Positions 32,693 to 42,206 of a DNA stretch of 55,639 bases are shown in pieces. The translations under genes and the position numbers were made by a program. Position 1 is the first letter of the stretch. Every line of letters starts with the position of its first letter. Origin of the DNA: Sporolactobacillus sp. STSJ-5. GTDB lineage: Bacteria > Bacillota > Bacilli > Bacillales > Sporolactobacillaceae. The notes beneath the pieces are model-generated. The model worked only from the letters and a program-made list of their open reading frames with translations, searched no databases and was not told where the DNA came from. The stretch spans positions 1 through 55,639 of the forward strand of contig NZ_JANFOJ010000021.1 in NCBI RefSeq assembly GCF_024385605.1, in the 5' to 3' direction.

Positions 32693-33277
32693 ATGTTAAT
32701 GAAGAAATTAAGTGAGCTGGTTGACTTTGTCAGCGGTTCCCCACAATTCCGAATAACTGAAAGCTTCGATGAGCAAGCACCGCTCTATAATTTTTACAGT
32801 CAAACTGATTTATCGGATGATTTAGTAGGACTTGTCTCGTCGGATAACGACAACAAACAAATACGCACATTGGATAAAGTGAACACGTTATGTCCTAAGG
32901 ATGTTGTATTCAGTCTGACATCAGGAACCGCTTCTTTGGTAAGAGAAGTTCACAAAAATTATCTTTATACCCAAAATTATGTGAAGCTCGATTCAAAGGA
33001 TAACATCGACTCGAAATACTTGGTATATCTCCTCAATGAAAATAAGGCAATCCGAAAACAATTGATGATGGGGTTACAAGGTTCACAAGTATTGAAATAT
33101 ACGCTGAGGCAGCTTAAAGAACTTGAAATTCCCAAACCCCCATCAATCGAAAAACAAAAAAATATTGGGAATGTATATTTTAACCTATTACGTTTGCGAG
33201 CGCTGCGAAATCGTGTGGCAGAATCTGAGAAGGTCATTCTATTAAAACGATTAGAGGAGGTCACCACAAATGAATGA
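32693..33277 (+). CDS. Half-size HsdS-like protein (single target-recognition domain)
   Basis: This 194-residue protein resembles one half of a type I specificity subunit: a TRD (KKLSELVDFVSGSPQF to about residue 145), then LKELEIPKPPSIEKQKNIG and a C-terminal helix (LLRLRALRNRVAESEKVILL). Complete HsdS proteins have two TRDs and about 400 residues, as does the one at 37755. It opens the operon, starts behind AAAGG and overlaps hsdR by 8 bases. A half-S could dimerise to read a palindromic site or compete with the full HsdS; which is unknown. Its sequence differs from the shuffling hsdS units downstream. Confidence 0.8.
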   Translation: MLMKKLSELVDFVSGSPQFRITESFDEQAPLYNFYSQTDLSDDLVGLVSSDNDNKQIRTLDKVNTLCPKDVVFSLTSGTASLVREVHKNYLYTQNYVKLDSKDNIDSKYLVYLLNENKAIRKQLMMGLQGSQVLKYTLRQLKELEIPKPPSIEKQKNIGNVYFNLLRLRALRNRVAESEKVILLKRLEEVTTNE

Positions 33278-36200
33278 AACCCGATTTGAAACTGAACTTA
33301 TTCAGTATATTACCAGCGGAACAATTACGAAACCTGAGCACTTAGAAGGCATTAGTGAGCATGTCATTGTCGAGAAACCAGTTGATTACGTGGTCAAAAC
33401 GAAACTCTGGAAATATGAATCCCAAATCAAGACGACAGATCAGCTTTGGGCTAATTTTAAAGCTATTCTTGAACAACACAATCAAAATACGCTTGAATAT
33501 TCGTTAAGCGCTGTTGAGTTTAATCAGGTAAAGAAAATTATCTCCGACATTCAAACGCCTTATGAAGCGGGGCAATTCTTATATGGGTTAAACGGTGTAT
33601 CGCAAATTGAAATTGATTTGGATGATGGTCGTCATGTTTTCTTAACGGTATTCGATCAGAAACAGATTGGAGCAGGTAATACAGTATATCAAGTGGTCAA
33701 TCAAATTGAACGACCGGCCGTTATCACTGGTAAGTTAGATCGTCGTTTCGATACGACGCTGCTTATTAACGGGTTACCCATTATTCAAATTGAAGAAAAG
33801 CGTGATACGCATGATGTGAATGAAGCGCTGAATCAAATGCATCAATATGCTGATGAAAATCAATACCGTGATATCTTTTCGACTTTGCAAATTTTAGTTG
33901 CGATGACGCCAAATAATGTTAAGTATATGGCCAATACAACTGCCGATAAATTCAATAAAGATTTTGCATTTAACTGGCAACGTAAAAGTGACAATACCAT
34001 CGTGCGAAATTGGAAAGAGTTTGCTGACTCAATGCTTAGTATTCCAATGGCACATCAAATGGCGACGAACTATATGATTTTGGATGGGACGAAGAATAAG
34101 CAGATGCTTAAAGTCATGCGTCCTTATCAAGTTTATGCTACGCAAAATGTGATTGAAAATCTTAAGCACGTTGATTTTGAGCTTGGAATGAACAAGGTTG
34201 GTTATATATGGCACACAACGGGTTCAGGTAAAACCATCACGAGTTTCAAAACGGCATGGCTTGCCAGTCGCATGCCCAAAATTGCTAAAGTCGTTTTTGT
34301 TGTTGACAGAATCGCATTGACGAAACAAACAAATGAAAACTATCAAGCGTATGATCCGGATAGCACGGAAGATGCATTTGGAAGTGTTCAAAATACCGAT
34401 AACACCAGTGATTTAAACCGTAAACTCAAGAGTAAAGACAATAACATCATTGTGACAAGTGTTCAAAAGCTAGATACTTTAGTCAAGAGGAAATCTTTCA
34501 AGGCACCGGATAAAAATATTGTCTTTATTGTCGATGAGGCGCATCGATCTACGGGTGGAGAAAGCTTCGCCGCGATTCAAAAAGCGTTCAAAAAATCAGC
34601 ATGGGTGGGTTATACCGGAACACCAATGTTTGACGAAACAACAACAGGACTTCGCACAGAAGATATTTTCGGTCCGCTTCTTCATGCATATACGATTCGT
34701 GAAGCTATTGCCGATCGAAACGTCCTAGGCTTCAAAGTTGATTTTGAAACCACGATTGACGAAGAACAGATGAAGAGTGACTATTTACCGAAATTCTATC
34801 ATGAGCGTTATCCCAAATGGACAGACGCGCAAATCAAAGATAAGATTATGAATCTATCACAAGAAGATATGGATGATGCCGTTGAGCCGAGCTTCTATGA
34901 TGAAAATCCGGACCATATTAAATTGGTCGTTGAAGATATTTTCAAGAACTGGCGTAATCGCTCAAATGAGGGCAAATACAATGCCCTATTTACGACACAT
35001 GTAGGGGGTGGCAAAGCAAGTACGCCAATGGCGATGATGTATTTCAACGAGTTTCTACGTGTCAATGCCGAAAACAAGAAGAACGGCGGTCAAACGCTAA
35101 AGGTTGCAGTCACATTCAGCCAAAATTCTTCTAATAATGACAGTATGCTTGCGACCAATCAGGGCTTGCATGATGCAATCCAAGCTTATAATGAAGAATT
35201 CGGAACCTCCTTTGGTATGGACGATGTGTCCGGGTACACGCAAGATGTTACGAGTCGTTTGAACAAGTCGGCAACTGATAAGCATTATCTTGATCTTGTC
35301 ATTGTTGTTGATCAGCTATTAACGGGTTTTGATGCACCTGAACTAAATACGCTTTATGTAGACAGAACACTTAAAGGAGCAGGACTTATCCAAGCCTACT
35401 CAAGAACAAATCGTATTGCCGACATGCAGGAAAAACCTTGGGGACGAATTGTCAACTATAGATGGCCGGCGCAAAACGAAAAATTGATGAATAAGGCACT
35501 TGCCATTTATGCCAATAAAAACTCAGCAACTTTGTCAGATGAAGAAAAACGGCGGTCTAATGAAAAGGATGGCATCATCGCCAAACCATTTGAAGATGTG
35601 TTTCATGAAGTGAAAAAGGTAGTTGACAAGCTTGGTAGCTTAACCTGTGAATTTCAACAGCTGCCGCCATCTGAAAAGCAAAAAGAGAATATGCTCGATT
35701 TATTGCGTGAGTATAATGCCGGTATGGCGAAGCTGAAACAATACAATCCTGATGAGGTGGATGGTGACAAAGTAGGCTTCGATTATGATAACCCTGATGA
35801 ACTGGTTGAAAAATTAGGGATGACTTCTGAACAAGAAAAAATGCTGACGACAGTGCTAACAAATGAATTGAAACAGCACCTTTCAAAAAAGAAGAAAATT
35901 CCTGTATACCAAATTGAGCTAAGAATGACGCACGTCAAGGATGTTAAAGTCGATTATGATTATTTGACAGAGCTTGTTGAGCGATTGTTGAACCAGGTTC
36001 ACGATGGAGAGACCGAAGCAGCACATAAAACACAGGAGAAAATTAATCAATTTGCGAATGGTTTAGATGATCGCAACTATGCGACTAAGATTATCAACGC
36101 AGCAATTGCGATTGTCAAAGGTCATTTCCCACCGGAGGGGACTGATTTCAAATATCCTGCCAAGCTTTCTGACAGTGAGCAAATTATTCAACAAGCAAAC

Positions 36201-36479
36201 AATGTCAGTCTTGACCGATTATTTTTAGACTTCCGTGTTCAGTGGGGGATTACGGATATTATTACAAGCAGTCAAATGCGTGCGTTGTTCAGCCGCCATC
36301 GTTATGGTTTGCAAGATCTGGATGATACCGGTCAAATACGAGATATAATCGCTCAAGCCAGCAATGATTATAAGACAATGGCTCACGATGAAGCCATTCA
36401 AAGTCTATCAAAAATTAAGTACCGCAATGGTCTGCGAGAAGCAATTTATAAATTAGCTGATGAATTGGCAGAAAGTTAA
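33270..36479 (+). CDS. hsdR: Type I restriction enzyme HsdR (nuclease/translocase)
   Basis: This 1069-residue protein has the N-terminal nuclease region with ING-LPIIQIEEKRD (the ExK of PD-(D/E)xK, about residue 175), Walker A IWHTTGSGKTITSFK (about 312) and the DEAH-type box FIVDEAHRSTGGE (about 420). QLLTGFDAPELNTLYVDRTL (about 685) and AYSRTNRI (about 710) follow as later helicase motifs. It cuts unmodified DNA after translocation. Length is normal. It overlaps the half-hsdS gene, which suggests coupled translation. Confidence 0.97.
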   Translation: MNETRFETELIQYITSGTITKPEHLEGISEHVIVEKPVDYVVKTKLWKYESQIKTTDQLWANFKAILEQHNQNTLEYSLSAVEFNQVKKIISDIQTPYEAGQFLYGLNGVSQIEIDLDDGRHVFLTVFDQKQIGAGNTVYQVVNQIERPAVITGKLDRRFDTTLLINGLPIIQIEEKRDTHDVNEALNQMHQYADENQYRDIFSTLQILVAMTPNNVKYMANTTADKFNKDFAFNWQRKSDNTIVRNWKEFADSMLSIPMAHQMATNYMILDGTKNKQMLKVMRPYQVYATQNVIENLKHVDFELGMNKVGYIWHTTGSGKTITSFKTAWLASRMPKIAKVVFVVDRIALTKQTNENYQAYDPDSTEDAFGSVQNTDNTSDLNRKLKSKDNNIIVTSVQKLDTLVKRKSFKAPDKNIVFIVDEAHRSTGGESFAAIQKAFKKSAWVGYTGTPMFDETTTGLRTEDIFGPLLHAYTIREAIADRNVLGFKVDFETTIDEEQMKSDYLPKFYHERYPKWTDAQIKDKIMNLSQEDMDDAVEPSFYDENPDHIKLVVEDIFKNWRNRSNEGKYNALFTTHVGGGKASTPMAMMYFNEFLRVNAENKKNGGQTLKVAVTFSQNSSNNDSMLATNQGLHDAIQAYNEEFGTSFGMDDVSGYTQDVTSRLNKSATDKHYLDLVIVVDQLLTGFDAPELNTLYVDRTLKGAGLIQAYSRTNRIADMQEKPWGRIVNYRWPAQNEKLMNKALAIYANKNSATLSDEEKRRSNEKDGIIAKPFEDVFHEVKKVVDKLGSLTCEFQQLPPSEKQKENMLDLLREYNAGMAKLKQYNPDEVDGDKVGFDYDNPDELVEKLGMTSEQEKMLTTVLTNELKQHLSKKKKIPVYQIELRMTHVKDVKVDYDYLTELVERLLNQVHDGETEAAHKTQEKINQFANGLDDRNYATKIINAAIAIVKGHFPPEGTDFKYPAKLSDSEQIIQQANNVSLDRLFLDFRVQWGITDIITSSQMRALFSRHRYGLQDLDDTGQIRDIIAQASNDYKTMAHDEAIQSLSKIKYRNGLREAIYKLADELAES

Positions 36480-36493
36480 GAAGGAAGAGCAGT

Positions 36494-36748
36494 AAAGCAG
36501 TTCATGCAGAAATTGCACATACCCCGCAAAATATTAATAAACATATTAAATCGATTTTTGCGGATGGAGAGCTAGATGAAAAAGTGGTTAGTAACTATAA
36601 GTTGCTAACCACTCAATACGGCGTTATGGAAGGGAAAACGCAAAGTAAAGAAGTGAAAACCTACAATTTAGACATGATTTTAGCGATTGGTTATTGCGTA
36701 CGTTCGGCACGTGACGCCCAGTTGGAAAAAATAGAGGCAGAAAATTAG
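36494..36748 (+). pseudogene. Truncated rhuM remnant
   Basis: An 84-codon frame without a start codon or SD reads KAVHAEIAHTPQNINKHIKS, then a charged stretch ending TYNLDMILAIGYCVRSARDA and a TAG. It parallels residues about 35-110 of RhuM-family proteins (T-P-Q-N-I-N-x-H-I, YNLD-x-I-I-x-V-G-Y-R-V). The intact rhuM starts 15 bases later and shares the YNLD...GYRV part but is clearly different in sequence, so this is the end of a different, decayed rhuM rather than a fresh duplicate. Confidence 0.8.
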
Positions 36749-36762
36749 ACAGGAGGTTTGTA

Positions 36763-37758
36763 ATGAACGAGATACAATTTTTAATGTATGATGCAGACGA
36801 AAGTATCGAAGTTGTGATAAAAGATGAAACAATTTGGGCTACACAAAAAGCGCTTGCAGATTTATTTGATGTCGATAAATCGTCTATTTCAAGACACTTA
36901 AGAAATGTCTTCGAAAGCGGAGAATTACAGAAATCTACGAGCGTTGCAAAAATTGCAACAGTCGTGAACAATGGCGTCGTTGGTGAAATTGAAAAAAAAA
37001 TCAACTATTATAATCTTGATGCGATTATATCAGTTGGCTATCGCGTAAATTCTCAAAAAGCAACTAAGTTTCGTATTTGGGCGACTGATATCTTAAAAGA
37101 CTATATACAAAAAGGATTCAAGATTGATGTTGAGCGCATGAAGCAAGGTGAGCATGTCTTCGGTAAAGATTATTTCCGCGAGTTGCTTGAAACGGTTCGT
37201 TCAATTCGAGCAAGTGAACGAAGAATTTGGCAACAAATAACAGACGTATTTGCAGAGATTTCGTATGACTACGATAAGAATTCGGAAATCACGAAAGAGT
37301 TTTATGCAACGGTTCAAAATAAGTTTCATTATGCGATAACTGGTAAAACAGCTGCTGAAATTGTTTATGATAACGCAGATAAAGATAAACAGCATATGGG
37401 ATTAACAACATGGAAAAATTCACCAGATGGACGCATCTTACAATCGGATGTCGTGGTTGCGAAAAATTATCTATCTAAAAAAGAGATTCATAGTTTAGAG
37501 CGTAACGTTTCAGCATATTTTGATTATGTTGAACGTTTGCTTGAAGATGAAACTTTATTAGGAATGCAGGATTTTGCAACGAGTATTGATGAATTTCTAA
37601 AATTTAATCGTTATGAACTATTAGAAGGCCATGGACATATTTCTCATAGTGCAGCCAATAAGAAAGCAATTGATGAATACAACGAATTCAATAAGCACCA
37701 GAAAATAGTTTCTGATTTTGATAGGGAAATTAAGAAAATACAAGGAGATCAGAAATGA
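36763..37758 (+). CDS. rhuM: RhuM-family protein
   Basis: This 331-residue protein starts MNEIQFLMYDADESIEVVIK behind an AGGAGG SD. Its N-terminal part has WATQKALADLFDVDKSSISR, a helix-turn-helix-like segment (about 28-47), and YYNLDAIISVGYRVNSQKAT (about 85-104). The C-terminal part has FHYAITGKTAAEIVYDNADK and IDEFLKFNRYELLEGHG. The RhuM name comes from a Salmonella pathogenicity island; homologues are common inside type I R-M loci, and the biochemical role is unknown. It overlaps hsdS by ATGA. Confidence 0.9.
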   Translation: MNEIQFLMYDADESIEVVIKDETIWATQKALADLFDVDKSSISRHLRNVFESGELQKSTSVAKIATVVNNGVVGEIEKKINYYNLDAIISVGYRVNSQKATKFRIWATDILKDYIQKGFKIDVERMKQGEHVFGKDYFRELLETVRSIRASERRIWQQITDVFAEISYDYDKNSEITKEFYATVQNKFHYAITGKTAAEIVYDNADKDKQHMGLTTWKNSPDGRILQSDVVVAKNYLSKKEIHSLERNVSAYFDYVERLLEDETLLGMQDFATSIDEFLKFNRYELLEGHGHISHSAANKKAIDEYNEFNKHQKIVSDFDREIKKIQGDQK

Positions 37759-38993
37759 GCGAAAATAATGAGAACATACCTAAATTAAGATTTCCCGGAT
37801 TCACAGACGCTTGGGAACAGCGGAAGCTGGGGGAAGTATCCGAACGAGTACGTGGAAATGATGGCAGAATGAATTTGCCGACCCTCACAATTTCAGCAGG
37901 AAATGGTTGGTTAGATCAACGAGAACGGTTCTCAGGAAACATTGCAGGGAATGAGCAGAAAAATTATACGTTGTTGAAAAAAGAGGAACTTTCTTATAAT
38001 CACGGTAATTCAAAATTAGCAAAATATGGAACAGTGTTTGCACTTAGAACCTATGAAGAAGCACTTGTGCCAAGAGTTTATCATAGTTTCAAAACTACTC
38101 AAGAGGCTGTCCCAGATTTTATTGAATATTTGTTTGCTACAAAACGTCCTGATAGAGAACTAGAGAAACTTGTATCTTCTGGCGCGCGTATGGACGGACT
38201 ACTAAATATCAACTACAACGATTTTATGGGAATAAAAATCAATCTTCCTTCAGTAGAAGAACAAATAAAAATCAGTGAATTTCTTAGACATCTCGATCAA
38301 CTCACCACCCTTCATCAAAGTAAGTTAAATAACTTGCAAGATGAGAAGAAAAGTTTGCTGCAAAAAATGTTTCCAAAAAATGGCAAAAACGTTCCGGAAC
38401 TTCGTTTTCCTGGATTTACTCACGCTTGGGAACAGCGAGAACTGGGTGATCATGCAAAATATCGTAGAGGTTCATTCCCTCAACCATATGGAAATAAAGA
38501 ATGGTATGACGGCGAAGGAGCAATGCCGTTTGTGCAGGTAGTTGATGTTACAGATCAATTAACTTTGGTTAATGATACTAAGCAGAAGATAAGTAAGTTG
38601 GCACAATTTAAGAGTGTTTTTGTGCCAAAAGGAAAAGTCGTTGTTACCTTACAAGGTAGCATTGGACGTGTTGCAATCACACAATATGACGCTTACATTG
38701 ACAGAACACTACTTATTTTTGAAGACTACGAGAAGCCAACCGATGAATACTTTTGGGCATATACAATTCAACAAAAATTTGATATTGAAAAACGAAAAGC
38801 ACCTGGTGGAACTATCAAAACGATAACTAAAGAAGCGTTATCTAGGTTCTCTGTAGCATTGCCTGAATACGAGGAACAACAGAAAATAGGCACGTTTTTT
38901 AAGAACCTTGATCACCTCATCACCCTTCATCAGCGTAAGCTGGATCATTGCAAGAATTTAAAGAAATCATTGTTGCAGCAAATGTTCGTATAA
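37755..38993 (+). CDS. hsdS: Type I specificity subunit HsdS, full length, two TRDs
   Basis: This 412-residue protein consists of two similar halves, each beginning PKLRFPGFTDAWEQRKLGE or PELRFPGFTHAWEQRELGD (about residues 9 and 213) and ending in LDQLTTLHQSKL or LDHLITLHQRKL helices. Each half holds one TRD that reads half of the split DNA site. The DNA under AWEQR is the same 15 bases in both halves (37808-37822 and 38423-38437), and a near copy starts the silent cassette at 41463. The gene stands before hsdM, the reverse of the common M-then-S order. Confidence 0.95.
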   Translation: MSENNENIPKLRFPGFTDAWEQRKLGEVSERVRGNDGRMNLPTLTISAGNGWLDQRERFSGNIAGNEQKNYTLLKKEELSYNHGNSKLAKYGTVFALRTYEEALVPRVYHSFKTTQEAVPDFIEYLFATKRPDRELEKLVSSGARMDGLLNINYNDFMGIKINLPSVEEQIKISEFLRHLDQLTTLHQSKLNNLQDEKKSLLQKMFPKNGKNVPELRFPGFTHAWEQRELGDHAKYRRGSFPQPYGNKEWYDGEGAMPFVQVVDVTDQLTLVNDTKQKISKLAQFKSVFVPKGKVVVTLQGSIGRVAITQYDAYIDRTLLIFEDYEKPTDEYFWAYTIQQKFDIEKRKAPGGTIKTITKEALSRFSVALPEYEEQQKIGTFFKNLDHLITLHQRKLDHCKNLKKSLLQQMFV

Positions 38994-39020
38994 ATTCAAA
39001 ATCGAAAGGAAATCAAAAAC

Positions 39021-40619
39021 ATGAGTACTAATTTACAAAACATTACCAGCCAACTCTGGGCTATGGCAAATGAATTGCGTGGGAATATGGACGCATCAGA
39101 ATACAAAAACTATATCTTGGCATTTATGTTCTACCGTTATTTGTCAGAGCATCAGGAACAATACCTCGTTGAAAACAATGTTATTGATGTGGCAGATGAG
39201 CAAACGATCAATGATGCATATCTTGAACAGGCAACAGGTGAAGATTTGGCCGACTATATAAAAGATATTTCATCAAGCTTAGGTTACGCTCTTGCACCAG
39301 AAGATACATGGGAATCGCTTATCAAAAAAATTAATAACAGCCAAGTGATCCCAAGCGATTATCAGACCATTTTTGATAACTTCAACAAAAATGCCGGACT
39401 AAATAAAGAAGCGGTACAGGATTTCCATGGTGTATTTAATGATATTAACTTAGGAGATTCTCGTCTAGGGAATTCGACAAATGAGCGCGCTAAATCGCTT
39501 AACCGTATCGTCAAATTGGTTGACGGGATTGACTATAAAGGCGAAGACGGAAAAGATATTCTAGGTGTTATTTATGAATATCTAATTGGTCAATTCGCTG
39601 CAAGTGCCGGTAAAAAAGGTGGAGAGTTTTATACGCCACATGAAGTCAGCAAGATTTTAGCAAAAGTAGTAACTGATGGCGTAAAGGAATCTGACAATAC
39701 TTTTTCCGTATATGATCCGACCTGTGGATCTGGTTCTTTGCTTTTGACCGTTCAAGGTGAACTACCGGGAGGAGACAAACCTGGAGCAATTAAATTCTTC
39801 GGCCAAGAGAAAAATACGACAACGTACAACTTAGCACGCATGAATTTAATGATGCACGGCGTTTCTTTTAACAATATGACATTAAGTAATGCAGATACGC
39901 TAGAAAGTGATTGGCCGGATGGACCGGATGCAAAAGGGATTGACCATCCACGTAGCTTTGATGCTGTGGTTGCGAACCCGCCCTATTCTGCTCACTGGGA
40001 CAATAGTGAAACGAAATTAAAAGATCCGCGTTTTAGTGAATACGGAAAACTTGCACCAAAAACGAAAGCAGACTACGCGTTTATTTTACATAGTCTCTAT
40101 CATCTGAATGACGCTGGGACGATGGCGATCGTGTTGCCGCATGGTGTATTGTTCCGTGGGGCTGCGGAAGGGCAGATTCGTCAAACAATCATTGAAAAGA
40201 ATTATCTTGATACCGTGATTGGGTTACCTGCGAATCTATTCTATGGAGTTACCATTCCAACAACGATTCTAGTATTCAAGAAAAATCGTAAAACGAAAGA
40301 TATTTTATTTATTGATGCAAGTAATGAGTTTGAAAAAGGTAAAAATCAAAACAAACTTACAGATGACAATATCAACAAAATTATTGAAACCTATCAAAAT
40401 CGTGTAGATGTCGATAAATATGCTCATGTTGCATCGCTTGATGAAATCAAAGAAAATGACTTCAACTTGAATATTCCTCGTTACGTGGACACTTTTGAAG
40501 AAGAAGCGCCAATTAATCTTGATGAAGTGATCAAACAGTTGGAGCAAGATAAAAAAGAAATAGCTGAACTTGAGGCAGAAATAAATGAACAGTTAAAAAT
40601 TTTAGGTGTAAATGTTTAA
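39021..40619 (+). CDS. hsdM: Type I DNA methyltransferase HsdM
   Basis: This 532-residue N6-adenine methyltransferase has GGEFYTPHEVSKILAKVV (about 201), the SAM motif VYDPTCGSGSLLLTV (about 230) and the catalytic VVANPPYSAHW (about 315). It forms M2S with HsdS for modification and R2M2S for restriction. The start follows GAAAGGAAATC, 27 bases after hsdS. Length is normal, and no motif is missing. Confidence 0.97.
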   Translation: MSTNLQNITSQLWAMANELRGNMDASEYKNYILAFMFYRYLSEHQEQYLVENNVIDVADEQTINDAYLEQATGEDLADYIKDISSSLGYALAPEDTWESLIKKINNSQVIPSDYQTIFDNFNKNAGLNKEAVQDFHGVFNDINLGDSRLGNSTNERAKSLNRIVKLVDGIDYKGEDGKDILGVIYEYLIGQFAASAGKKGGEFYTPHEVSKILAKVVTDGVKESDNTFSVYDPTCGSGSLLLTVQGELPGGDKPGAIKFFGQEKNTTTYNLARMNLMMHGVSFNNMTLSNADTLESDWPDGPDAKGIDHPRSFDAVVANPPYSAHWDNSETKLKDPRFSEYGKLAPKTKADYAFILHSLYHLNDAGTMAIVLPHGVLFRGAAEGQIRQTIIEKNYLDTVIGLPANLFYGVTIPTTILVFKKNRKTKDILFIDASNEFEKGKNQNKLTDDNINKIIETYQNRVDVDKYAHVASLDEIKENDFNLNIPRYVDTFEEEAPINLDEVIKQLEQDKKEIAELEAEINEQLKILGVNV

Positions 40620-40750
40620 ATGGAGTGTGAAGGCGGCAAAGCTAATAACTCACTGACGCCTTTGGCGGAATGAAATAGGAGTTAACCATCCGCTGAGTGA
40701 TACAGTTTTAATTTCTTATGCCTAACTATCATATACGAGGGGGGAGTAAG
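40620..40750. other. Spacer between hsdM and fic
   Basis: No gene is seen. ACGCCTTTGGCG and AAGGCGGCAAAG are partly complementary. A strong SD (GAGGGGGGAG) ends it, right before the fic start. Confidence 0.4.
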
Positions 40751-41374
40751 ATGCTGCAAAATAAATTAGGAATTACTAATTCAGTAGAGCTTGCGCGAGC
40801 GGAAGAAAAAATCAGTAAAACAAAGGCCATTGCGTTATTTGAAACAGGTATTTTAGATCGCTTGACCCCCGGAACGTTTGCAACGTTGGCAAAAATTCAC
40901 GCCTATCTTTTTGATGAGATTTATAATTTTGCAGGCAAGGTCCGTGATGTCAATATCGCTAAGGGTAATTTCCGTTTTGCACCTTTGATGTACTTAGATG
41001 AGGCACTAAAGAATATTGATCGGATGCCGCAGTCTACTTTTGATGAAATTATTGAAAAGTATGTGGAGATGAATATTGCTCACCCATTTCGTGAAGGGAA
41101 CGGGCGAAGCACCCGCATTTGGCTGGACTTGATACTAAAAAAAGAATTGAAACAGGTTGTGGACTGGAGTCAGGTTGATAAGGAAGACTACTTGTTGGCA
41201 ATGGAACGCAGTCCGATTAAGGATATTGAAATCAAGCATTTGTTAAAAGAGGCTTTGACGAACAAGGTGAATGACCGTGACGTGTATATGAAAGGTATTG
41301 ACGCCAGCTATTACTATGAAGGGTATACCGTATATAAAACGGAAAAGTTAGGGAAGAGCAAAAATGATAAATGA
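40751..41374 (+). CDS. fic: Fic-family AMP transferase with C-terminal inhibitory motif (class III)
   Basis: I start at ATG 40751, which follows GAGGGGGGAG; the frame is open further upstream without an SD. The 207-residue protein has [20 protein letters not shown] (about 50-70) and the complete catalytic loop HPFREGNGR (about 111-119). Near the C-terminus (about 186-191) is SYYYEG, which fits the (S/T)xxxE(G/N) inhibitory helix of class III Fic proteins. Such enzymes AMPylate target proteins (for example DNA gyrase) once inhibition is relieved. Its place inside a type I R-M operon suggests a back-up toxin or post-segregational role; this is inference. Confidence 0.93.
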   Translation: MLQNKLGITNSVELARAEEKISKTKAIALFETGILDRLTPGTFATLAKIHAYLFDEIYNFAGKVRDVNIAKGNFRFAPLMYLDEALKNIDRMPQSTFDEIIEKYVEMNIAHPFREGNGRSTRIWLDLILKKELKQVVDWSQVDKEDYLLAMERSPIKDIEIKHLLKEALTNKVNDRDVYMKGIDASYYYEGYTVYKTEKLGKSKNDK

Positions 41375-41462
41375 AACAGCAGATATTATACAACGTTAGG
41401 TCGGAAAATTGACGTTTGAACCTTACAAAATACATTTGATGAGTTTCTTTTGAAGCAACGGG

Positions 41463-42002
41463 GCTCGCGCTTGGGAACAACGTAACTGGGAAAATACCGT
41501 TGATATTTCAACCAATATGGTTGACCCAAAAACTGGTGAGTACGATGAACTGCCACATATAGGACCAGGTAATATTGAATCGTTCAGCGGTCGTTTGCTT
41601 AACAATGTAAACAATGTTGCGGAAGACAAACTCATTAGTGGCAAATTCCACTTTAATGCTGGAGATATCATTTATGGCAAGATCAATCCACAACTAGGAA
41701 AGTACGTTTATGCATCATATGAAGGACTTGCCAGTGCTGATACTTACGTATTGAATGCGAAGAACGGAATCAATCAGAAGTTCTTATATACAATGCTTCA
41801 AACGCGAGATTTCTATAAGTACTCTGTCTCAGTATCAATGCGTACAGGTATGCCAAAAATCAATCGTGATGAATTGAATATGTACAATTTCAATGCACCT
41901 TCTGAAGAAGAACAAATCAAAATCGGCACCTTTTTTCAGACCCTTGACCAGACTATCGCCCTTCATCAGCGTGAGTTGAAAAAGGACGTTTTGATGAATT
42001 AA
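41463..42002 (+). pseudogene. Silent half-hsdS cassette
   Basis: The frame starts without SD at ARAWEQRNWENTVDISTNMV, the conserved junction of hsdS halves, and continues through one TRD (IIYGKINPQLGKYVYASYEG) to EEEQIKIGTFFQTLDQTIAL and HQREL. An internal ATG at 41517 exists but would cut off the TRD start. The 15-base sequence CGCTTGGGAACAACG (41468-41482) matches both copies in hsdS with one difference. Both hsdS and this cassette lie on the plus strand, so exchange would act between direct repeats or by gene conversion, not simple inversion. Confidence 0.85.
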
Positions 42003-42118
42003 AGAGTTCTTCGGATGAACTGCCTAGGAAGCTTGTGTGCTTGAAGGTGGTTTTGATGTTGAAATGCCTGAAGCGATGAACAATAGTTGCAGTTTAAAAT
42101 GAATAGAATTTGTTTTGA

Positions 42119-42149
42119 GAGCCTAGGATATTATTCCCAGGCTCTTTTT
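42119..42149 (+). terminator. Terminator between the silent hsdS cassette and the recombinase
   Basis: GAGCCTAGG pairs with CCCAGGCTC with one mismatch, followed by TTTTT. It supports a recombinase start downstream of it rather than at 42087. Confidence 0.85.
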
Positions 42150-42206
42150 AACGCACAGTCAGCATGCGCCAAATACTACTCCAAAATCGAGGAGGGGGAC
42201 AATAAA

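Noticed and set aside
42087-42206. N-terminal extension of the recombinase
   Set aside because: The extension crosses an intrinsic terminator, while a strong SD precedes the ATG at 42207.
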